Positions 1 through 5,075 of a DNA stretch of 7,752 nt are shown in pieces (the first letter of the stretch is position 1; every line of letters starts with the position of its first letter). Source of the stretch: JADLCX01 sp038251595 (GTDB lineage: Bacteria > Planctomycetota > Phycisphaerae > Phycisphaerales > UBA1924); assembly GCA_038251595.1 (NCBI GenBank), contig JBBSBC010000183.1, positions 1 to 7,752 of the forward strand. The letters run 5' to 3'. The notes under the pieces are model-generated. The model was not told where the DNA came from. It saw only the letters and a list, made by a program, of their open reading frames with translations, and did not search any database. Both the position numbers and the translations under genes were made by a program.

Positions 1-219
1 GCTCATCGCCTGAAAGTCATTGCGCATCGTGCGCTCGACCATCGCGGCGTAATCGTTGAAAGCGCTGATGCGTCTTCCGGCACGGAGCGTGTCGCTGGTT
101 GCGCCGAAGATTCGACCCATGCCCAGCGCGATCAACGCCACCGCGCCGACAGCCACGAGCATCTCGAGCAGTGTGAACGCGGGACGCCCGGCCGGTGCTT
201 TGAAACGCGAGGTCTTCAT
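1..219 (-). CDS. GspJ/PilW-like prepilin, N-terminal 73 codons (cut by left edge)
   Basis: Predicted minor pseudopilin that would enter the inner membrane and be incorporated into a type IV filament. The ATG at 219-217 overlaps the stop of the preceding GspI-like gene as ATGA, and an AGAGG ribosome binding site lies 7 bases upstream. The 73 readable codons show a basic leader (MKTSRFKAPAGRPA), a predicted processing site after Ala14, then FTLLEMLVAV with Glu at mature +5 and a hydrophobic segment to about residue 36. The stretch after it (TLRAGRRISAFNDYAAMVER, then a Met-Arg-Asn-Asp run) recalls the amphipathic helix and the 'ER..R.D' pattern of GspJ/PilW proteins. Being fourth in the order G-H-I-J supports GspJ. 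The -1 residue is Ala instead of the usual Gly. The C-terminal part lies outside the window, so its full size and any fusion cannot be judged. Confidence 0.85.
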   Translation of the reverse strand, partial: MKTSRFKAPAGRPAFTLLEMLVAVGAVALIALGMGRIFGATSDTLRAGRRISAFNDYAAMVERTMRNDFQAMS

Positions 220-1616
220 GGCTTCACCTCTGTAACAAAGACCGAGACGGGAACCTGCGGGGTAAAGATCAGTTGACGAATGGCCTGAACCGTGAAGGTC
301 GGGCTGGTCAATAAGTTGTCGGCACCATCCGTGGGCGTGATCGACGCGGGCACGGGGGGATCAATCCGAAGGGTACGAACACCCAAGAGGGTCTCGCTGC
401 CGACGATCGTGTAGATGTTGCCGAGATTGTCCACCACACGCTGACCGATCTGACTGATGAACGCCCAGTTGTCGTCGGCGATCGTCGGTGTTTCGATCAA
501 GTCGCGACGCGTGTTGGAATTTGCGTTGGGGATGTTGAACTCCGCACGCACCTGACGCACGAGTGAGTACCGCAGCCCCCCATTGCCATCAGTCCCATTC
601 AATGTGGGCGCTCCGCCCAGGGTGCCGCCGCCGACTTCTTCACCGATCGGGAGACGACGATCATTCACGGAGAGATTTGCATCGAGGAACGATCGCCGCA
701 ACTTGATTTTCTCAGTGCCAATCGTGCTTGTGCGGATGCTTGGGTCAACCCTCCGAAGAAACACAGCCACCTGCAGTGTCGAGGCTTGTTCAGCAAGCCG
801 ATTGGCCTTCGACTCGAGCGACTGGGCCGTCGTTGTTGTGCTGAGAAACTGCCGCCGAAGCTCGGGCGCGGGGATCATGCGTCGCGCCACGATATCCCAC
901 ACATATTGCGGCGAATCGGCCTCCGGCGAGCCCGAAGGATTCAGCCGCTGCGCGAGCGGAATGGTCGCGCCAGCGATGCGACGCTCAAAGGTCAGTGGCA
1001 GCGATGCCGTCGGATAGCGGCGGACAATCACCTCGTACGCATCGGTCTTCGAATCGGGCATTCCCTTTCTTGCCGCATCACCCGATGCCTGCACGCCCGA
1101 CTCTTCACTCAGCGTGATGTTGCCCGTGCTGCGAAACGCGTTGAGCACCACGTTCGAGCCACTCCAATCCCATGTGGATTCCCACAGCGCATCGTTTGAA
1201 AACTCGAATGTCGGTCCTGCGGGTGCGTTGATCGTTGTCGCGTTGGGTGAGTTGGCGAAGGCCTGCCTGAGATCGCTGATCCATGTGTTGTAGACCCAAG
1301 GCTCGGCCAGAACCTGCCACCCGCGGTGGGTCGCCACAACCTTGACAGAGGTGGCCGGGGTGCCGGTCGGAACATAGGTATACTGCTCAACACCAGTTCC
1401 AAGCCCAGTGCTGCTCTTGAGATAAGTGCGAATATTGTTTTCCGCGATCGACCCGCTGATCCGTTCCTGCGCGATCCGCTGCTCGCGGATCACCACCGGA
1501 AAGACCGCCCCCAGCCCCAACAACCCCAGCGCAAGGATCAACACCGCGATGAGGATCTCGACCAGCGAGAACCCACGACGTTGCACGCCGATTCTTACGT
1601 TTCCCTGATTTTTCAC
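216..1616 (-). CDS. GspI/PilV-like prepilin, oversized (466 aa)
   Basis: Predicted minor pseudopilin of the GspI/PilV class. The start is a GTG overlapping the upstream TGA as GTGA, with a GGAGG site 7 bases before it. The leader of 15 residues ends in Arg-Arg-Gly. Processing is expected after Gly15, followed by FSLVEILIAVLILALGLLGL, the Leu/Ala-rich helix typical of GspI and PilV, with Glu20 at mature +5. This is the only one of the four prepilins here with the canonical Gly at -1. The rest (about residues 45-466) is a large, mostly polar domain with no motif I recognise, including a Gly-rich stretch at 329-347. GspI proteins are usually near 120-130 residues and PilV below about 200, so this one carries a large extra ectodomain. 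It ends Thr-Glu-Val-Lys-Pro, and those codons contain the binding site for the next gene. The prepilin class is certain; the exact subtype rests on the N-terminus and gene order. Confidence 0.9.
   Translation of the reverse strand: MKNQGNVRIGVQRRGFSLVEILIAVLILALGLLGLGAVFPVVIREQRIAQERISGSIAENNIRTYLKSSTGLGTGVEQYTYVPTGTPATSVKVVATHRGWQVLAEPWVYNTWISDLRQAFANSPNATTINAPAGPTFEFSNDALWESTWDWSGSNVVLNAFRSTGNITLSEESGVQASGDAARKGMPDSKTDAYEVIVRRYPTASLPLTFERRIAGATIPLAQRLNPSGSPEADSPQYVWDIVARRMIPAPELRRQFLSTTTTAQSLESKANRLAEQASTLQVAVFLRRVDPSIRTSTIGTEKIKLRRSFLDANLSVNDRRLPIGEEVGGGTLGGAPTLNGTDGNGGLRYSLVRQVRAEFNIPNANSNTRRDLIETPTIADDNWAFISQIGQRVVDNLGNIYTIVGSETLLGVRTLRIDPPVPASITPTDGADNLLTSPTFTVQAIRQLIFTPQVPVSVFVTEVKP
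227..231 (-). promoter_or_regulatory. Ribosome binding site of the GspJ-like gene, inside the GspI-like gene
   Basis: AGAGG on the minus strand with a 7-base spacer to the ATG at 219. It lies in the codons for Glu-Val of the upstream protein's Glu-Val-Lys-Pro end. Confidence 0.7.
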
Positions 1617-2731
1617 GGCTGCACCTCCATCAGGCGCGGCACGCCCGTGTATCGATCAAGCATGAACAGCTTGGCCAGCGGCGCATCGCCCTGGTCCGAG
1701 CTTTCCACCTGTCCGTTCAGGTTCGTATCGCCATTGATCCACTCATTGATGTTCTCGGCCGTCACCCCGTTCACCAGTCGCGGCCCGGTCACCGTTGTGC
1801 CATCAACATTTCGATACAGGCACCGGCTCACGCGATCGACCTCGCTACCCAGACCCGCCGCGAGCTTGTTCTCGTCATACAACGCCAGTTGCGAGACCGG
1901 ACGCACCATCACGGCGTCCGAACTCCCAACACCGATCAACTCGGCACGCTGCGCCGCATCGAACTCAGGGCTGCTCAGAATGCACCGCACCGATTGTGCC
2001 AGGTCAGCAGCGATGTCCAGCCGATCCGCATTGCACGCATTGCCCGGGAGCGAGCCGCGATCCAGATACGTCGGCCTCGGCAAAACCACCAGCGCGGGGT
2101 TTGATGGGCTCGTCACGATCTCACCCGTCCGAGCGCGAAACCTCACCATGAATGTCTGCCGCTCCTCACCCGAACTGGCCGATCGTTGGTCATAAAAATC
2201 CGTCTCCGGAAATACCCAGTTTCCCTCGCCCGCAACTACTCGGTCCGCGCCCGCATCCGATTCATACCACCCGCCCGCACTGGGCGCATCGCCCGCCAGG
2301 CTCGGCGAGGCGTACCCGCGAATCATCCAGTTTCGCGGCAGTTGCACCGGTTCAAGCTCCGATGATGGAACAAAGATCTCGTAGGGTTCATCAGCCGCGC
2401 TGATGGGCGGCAACACACCCACACGCACGCACGGCACGATCGAGATGCGGCCGCCGGCTTGAAACACAAAGACCGCCGCCGCGTCATCATCGCTCGCCGA
2501 GCGCAGGGCCGCATCGCGGCTGGCCTTCATGCCCGTGCGAATCAGGCTCTCGGCCAGGTTCGCCTCCTGCGAATACAACATGGACGTAAAGCTTGGAAGA
2601 GCGATCAAAGTCACGATCGCGAGAATGACAATAACAATCAGCAGCTCAATGATCGTGAACGCACGACCAATCAGCCCACCCCGCGCAGCCAGTTCATCCC
2701 GCGCACCACGTTCTGACAACGCTCGGTTCAT
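1613..2731 (-). CDS. GspH/FimU-like prepilin, oversized (372 aa)
   Basis: Predicted minor pseudopilin of the GspH/FimU class. The ATG overlaps the GspG-like stop as ATGA, and a perfect GGAGG lies 7 bases upstream. The leader is long (24 residues, charged). Processing is predicted after Ala24, followed by FTIIELLIVIVILAIVTLIA with Glu29 at mature +5. The following segment (residues about 47-76) has the 'ANLAESLIRTGMKASRDAAL' pattern seen after the helix of GspH proteins, where the main helix runs into a series of beta strands. Typical GspH is about 150-200 residues, so the C-terminal half is additional. Four cysteines (101, 233, 250, 304) lie in the ectodomain and could form disulfides. Residues 335-346 read DTNLNGQVESSD, an EF-hand/dockerin-like loop. 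The C-terminus is Glu-Val-Gln-Pro. Prepilin class is firm; the GspH assignment is from gene order and the post-helix segment. Confidence 0.9.
   Translation of the reverse strand: MNRALSERGARDELAARGGLIGRAFTIIELLIVIVILAIVTLIALPSFTSMLYSQEANLAESLIRTGMKASRDAALRSASDDDAAAVFVFQAGGRISIVPCVRVGVLPPISAADEPYEIFVPSSELEPVQLPRNWMIRGYASPSLAGDAPSAGGWYESDAGADRVVAGEGNWVFPETDFYDQRSASSGEERQTFMVRFRARTGEIVTSPSNPALVVLPRPTYLDRGSLPGNACNADRLDIAADLAQSVRCILSSPEFDAAQRAELIGVGSSDAVMVRPVSQLALYDENKLAAGLGSEVDRVSRCLYRNVDGTTVTGPRLVNGVTAENINEWINGDTNLNGQVESSDQGDAPLAKLFMLDRYTGVPRLMEVQP
1624..1628 (-). promoter_or_regulatory. Ribosome binding site of the GspI-like gene, inside the GspH-like gene
   Basis: Perfect GGAGG on the minus strand with a 7-base spacer to the GTG at 1616. 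It lies in the codons for Glu-Val of the upstream protein's Glu-Val-Gln-Pro end and supports the GTG start. Confidence 0.75.
1694..1729 (-). other. EF-hand/dockerin-like loop in GspH-like protein (residues 335-346)
   Basis: The encoded 12 residues DTNLNGQVESSD follow the calcium-loop pattern D-x-N/D-x-D/N-G-x-hydrophobic-x-S-x-D. Asp335, Asn337, Asn339 and Asp346 are at potential ligand positions, Gly340 is at the turn, and Val342 is at the hydrophobic position. The preceding Asn-Gly and following Asp-Gln-Gly-Asp resemble single dockerin-type half repeats. Only one copy is seen, so this is not a complete dockerin. Calcium binding is an inference. Confidence 0.45.
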
Positions 2732-3675
2732 GGTCCGACCTCCACGATGTTGTCCTTCGTCGAGACGTTCGGTGTGCCGCCCGCCGCGTTCAGATCGCCC
2801 ACAGCGATCGGCCGCCCGTCATCGGTCGCCTTGTCATTACCCAGACTCACAATCGCAAACTCCGCTCCTGCCAACGCAGGGTTGGTTCTCGGGTCGCCCA
2901 CGGTGCGTGGGATGAGGATCGAAGGCTTCGCGTCAGCAGCTCCGCTGGTGTCGGCCCTGGGCAACCATCGGTAAAACCTGATGGCCGTTCCCCAACGATC
3001 TTTGATGATCGGTCGCCGCTGAGGGTTTGACAACGCCATCGCGCGATCATCAACCGCCTCGCGCGTGCCGCGACCGCCCTTGGAAAAATCAAAGTATGCG
3101 TCGTAAGCCTGCCCACGCTGCGCGAACGCGCCCGTCTCACCGGGCTTGGTAAACTTCGGGCCCATCGCACCATCGATCGCCTTGCGGTTGATATCAAAGT
3201 CATCGAGCGCGCCCGCGAGGTACGTCGCGAGCGAATAATCGCTGTAGCGATAATCCGGATCGATGACCGTGTTCCCGGTCGCGGTGGTATATCCCTGCAA
3301 ATACGCCGTCTCGCGGGCAAGCCTCGCGTCAACCCGCGTGCCCTCAAAAACCACCGGCTGCTGCGACCCACCCAGATCATCAATCGGGCCTACCCGTGAA
3401 TCGGTTCCCGCGGCGAAGCTCGGGTAGTTCGATCGGTTGTTGTCCTGAATCACCGGTGGGTAAAACCCAAACTCCGTCTTGAACTGCGTCACCGCAAACT
3501 TCAACGCCACGAGGTTCTGCCGCTCGGCCGACTCGCGGGCAAAGATCAGCCCGCGCCCGACCGCCACAAGCAGAATGCTCGCCAAGATCGCGATGATCAC
3601 CACCGTGATCGTCGTCTCGACGAGCGTAAACGCCCGCCGAGATCGAGACGTGTTGCTCACTCGGCTTTGACTCAC
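2728..3675 (-). CDS. GspG-like prepilin, candidate major pseudopilin (315 aa)
   Basis: Predicted main or largest-role pseudopilin of the filament. The GTG start overlaps the GspF stop as GTGA, with AAGGTGG 6 bases upstream. The basic leader (15 residues, ending Arg-Arg-Ala) is followed by FTLVETTITVVIIAILASIL, with Glu20 at mature +5. Then come 'ALKFAVTQFKTEFGFYPP' (about 57-74), matching the GspG region where the helix meets a Tyr-Pro motif, and KDRWGTAIRFYRW (225-237), recalling the GspG 'DPWG..Y.Y' element. The C-terminal EFAIVSLGNDKATDDGRPI (272-290) resembles the 'SLGADG' segment of the GspG calcium loop. Known GspG proteins are about 140 residues. Here about 150 extra residues sit between Tyr-Pro-Pro and the DRWG element, including Tyr-rich YRYSDYSLATYLAGALDD (142-159). 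The -1 residue is Ala, and Thr-Thr follows Glu+5 where Leu is usual. It ends Glu-Val-Gly-Pro. Confidence 0.9.
   Translation of the reverse strand: MSQSRVSNTSRSRRAFTLVETTITVVIIAILASILLVAVGRGLIFARESAERQNLVALKFAVTQFKTEFGFYPPVIQDNNRSNYPSFAAGTDSRVGPIDDLGGSQQPVVFEGTRVDARLARETAYLQGYTTATGNTVIDPDYRYSDYSLATYLAGALDDFDINRKAIDGAMGPKFTKPGETGAFAQRGQAYDAYFDFSKGGRGTREAVDDRAMALSNPQRRPIIKDRWGTAIRFYRWLPRADTSGAADAKPSILIPRTVGDPRTNPALAGAEFAIVSLGNDKATDDGRPIAVGDLNAAGGTPNVSTKDNIVEVGP
2739..2743 (-). promoter_or_regulatory. Ribosome binding site of the GspH-like gene, inside the GspG-like gene
   Basis: Perfect GGAGG on the minus strand with a 7-base spacer to the ATG at 2731. It lies in the codons for Glu-Val of the upstream protein's Glu-Val-Gly-Pro end. 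Confidence 0.75.
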
Positions 3676-4967
3676 ACCGCACCACCTTGCTGGAGCGACT
3701 CGATCATGTTGACCAGCGGCAGGAACATCGATACCACGATCGCACCGACGATCACACCCAGGAAGACGACCAGCATGGGCTCGATCAGCGAGACGAGCGC
3801 GGCCACGGCCACATCCACCTCTTCGTCGTAGTTGTCCGCGATCTTCAGCAGCATCGCATCCATATCACCGGTCTCTTCACCCACGTCGATCATGTTCACC
3901 ACGATCGCATCGCAGACCTTTGCCTCGCGCAGCGGCTCCGCAAACGGCTCACCCTCGCGGATCGAATCGTGAACCTTCGTGAGCGCCTTCTCGAACACGT
4001 AGTTGCCCGACGTATCGCGCGTGATCAACACCGCTTCAAGAATCGGCACACCCGCCGAGATCAGCGTGCCCAGCGTGCGCGTGAACCGCGCCGTGGTCGT
4101 CTTGCGGATAAGGTTGCCAAAGACCGGTGTCCACAAAACCACCGTGTCCGTCGCCGCGCGACCGGGCGTGGCCTTGCGGATCAGCTTGAAGAAGACAAAG
4201 ATGATGATCGGCGAAAGGGCGATGAAGATACCGCCGGGGATCGACTGACCAACGTTCTTGCCCGCGATCCAGTTGCTGAAGCCGATCAGATAGCGCGTCA
4301 TCAGCGGCAACTCGACACCGAAGTCGCGGAAAATTTCCTCGAACCTCGGAACGATGAACCACATGATGAACGTGACGATGGCCACGGCCACGATCACGAC
4401 CACCGACGGATACACCATCGCGCCCTTGATCTTCCTCTTCAGCCGCTGCGCCTTCTCCATGAACTCGGCCAGACGCTGGAGGATGATGTCGAGCACGCCG
4501 CCCACCTCGCCCGCCGCCACCATCTTGGTATATAGCCGGTTGAACGCGCTCGGGTGCTTCGCCATCGCTTCAGACAGGCTCGAACCACCCTCAACATCCT
4601 CACACACATCCAGCAGCACGCTCTTCAGCTTGCCCGGCTTCTGCTGCTGCTCCAGAATCTGGAGCGAGCGCAGCAGCGGCAGACCCGCATCCTGAAGCGT
4701 CGAGAGCTGACGCGTAAAGGTCGTCAGATGCTTCGGCTTCACGTTGCCGAAGTTGAAGGAGAGTTCCTTCTTCTTCTTCGGCTTCTTCTGCTCGCCCTCA
4801 GTGCCGTCCGCGCCTCCGGCGGTCTTCTTCTTCTGTTCACGGACCGAGGTCGGGAAAAACCCCTGACCCTTGATCCGCTGAATAGCTTCCTCGGTCGTGG
4901 TGGCCTCGACCTGGCCCTTTTGCGGCTTGCCCGCGGCATTCAACGCTTCGTACATGAACGTCGCCAT
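3672..4967 (-). CDS. gspF: GspF/PilC inner-membrane platform protein
   Basis: Polytopic inner-membrane protein that couples the cytoplasmic assembly ATPase to insertion of pilin subunits into the growing filament. I chose the ATG at 4967 (431 aa) because GGAG lies 6 bases upstream and MATFMYEALNAAGKPQKGQV is the standard N-terminus. An open frame runs 24 codons further upstream without family similarity. Domain order: N-terminal segment 1-45; charged Lys-rich linker 46-68; first T2SSF domain about 80-205, with the usual 'FTRQLSTLQDAGLPLLRSL' start and 'VAAGEVGGVLD' loop (150-160); membrane segments about 185-206 and 244-262; second T2SSF domain about 291-412 with 'FTRTLGTLISAGVPILEAV' and 'VGEETGDMDAML' (362-373); final membrane helix about 396-416. 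Its length is normal for the family. Whether it is called GspF or PilC depends on which system this is. Its stop overlaps the GspG-like start. Confidence 0.95.
   Translation of the reverse strand: MATFMYEALNAAGKPQKGQVEATTTEEAIQRIKGQGFFPTSVREQKKKTAGGADGTEGEQKKPKKKKELSFNFGNVKPKHLTTFTRQLSTLQDAGLPLLRSLQILEQQQKPGKLKSVLLDVCEDVEGGSSLSEAMAKHPSAFNRLYTKMVAAGEVGGVLDIILQRLAEFMEKAQRLKRKIKGAMVYPSVVVIVAVAIVTFIMWFIVPRFEEIFRDFGVELPLMTRYLIGFSNWIAGKNVGQSIPGGIFIALSPIIIFVFFKLIRKATPGRAATDTVVLWTPVFGNLIRKTTTARFTRTLGTLISAGVPILEAVLITRDTSGNYVFEKALTKVHDSIREGEPFAEPLREAKVCDAIVVNMIDVGEETGDMDAMLLKIADNYDEEVDVAVAALVSLIEPMLVVFLGVIVGAIVVSMFLPLVNMIESLQQGGAV
3682..3688 (-). promoter_or_regulatory. Ribosome binding site of the GspG-like gene, inside gspF
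   Basis: AAGGTGG on the minus strand within the last codons of gspF (those for Gln-Gly-Gly), 6 bases before the GTG at 3675. It supports this non-ATG start and translational coupling to gspF. Confidence 0.6.
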
Positions 4968-5075
4968 GATCGTCTCCGCTGCTTCAACAGGCTGTTTCAC
5001 CAGCCAAGGTGTTCGTCGCCATTCACCGCCGAGTACCACTCATCCAAACCCGTCCCCTCACCCCCCACCACACTC
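4968..5075 (-). promoter_or_regulatory. gspE-gspF spacer with G-rich tract and hairpin
   Basis: This is a 108-base non-coding gap inside an otherwise overlapping operon. On the transcribed strand, just after the gspE stop, lies a G-rich run (5049-5069) with tracts of 6, 4 and 3 G. Nearer gspF is a perfect 5-base stem GGCTG/CAGCC with loop GTGAAA (4990-5005), ending 12 bases upstream of the gspF ribosome binding site. An effect on gspF translation or mRNA stability is possible but unproven. No U tract follows the stem, so it is not a standard terminator. Confidence 0.3.
4974..4977 (-). promoter_or_regulatory. Ribosome binding site of gspF
   Basis: GGAG on the minus strand, 6 bases before the ATG at 4967. 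It decides the start in favour of the 431-residue form over one extended by 24 codons. Confidence 0.7.

Noticed and set aside
1670..1740. Full dockerin domain in the GspH-like protein
   Set aside because: Only one calcium-loop-like segment is present; a dockerin needs two about 22-residue repeats, so only a dockerin-like loop is claimed.
1326..2195. 289-codon plus-strand frame
   Set aside because: It is antisense to the ends of the GspH- and GspI-like genes, with low-complexity Arg/Pro/Ser content and no ribosome binding or family evidence.
3687..4535. 282-codon plus-strand frame, His/Asp/Arg-rich
   Set aside because: It is the antisense shadow of the gspF coding region; the repeated His-Asp-Arg composition is the complement of hydrophobic codons in gspF.
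4968..5039. 24-codon upstream extension of gspF
   Set aside because: The sequence upstream of the ATG at 4967 does not resemble the family, while that ATG has a good binding site and starts the standard N-terminus.
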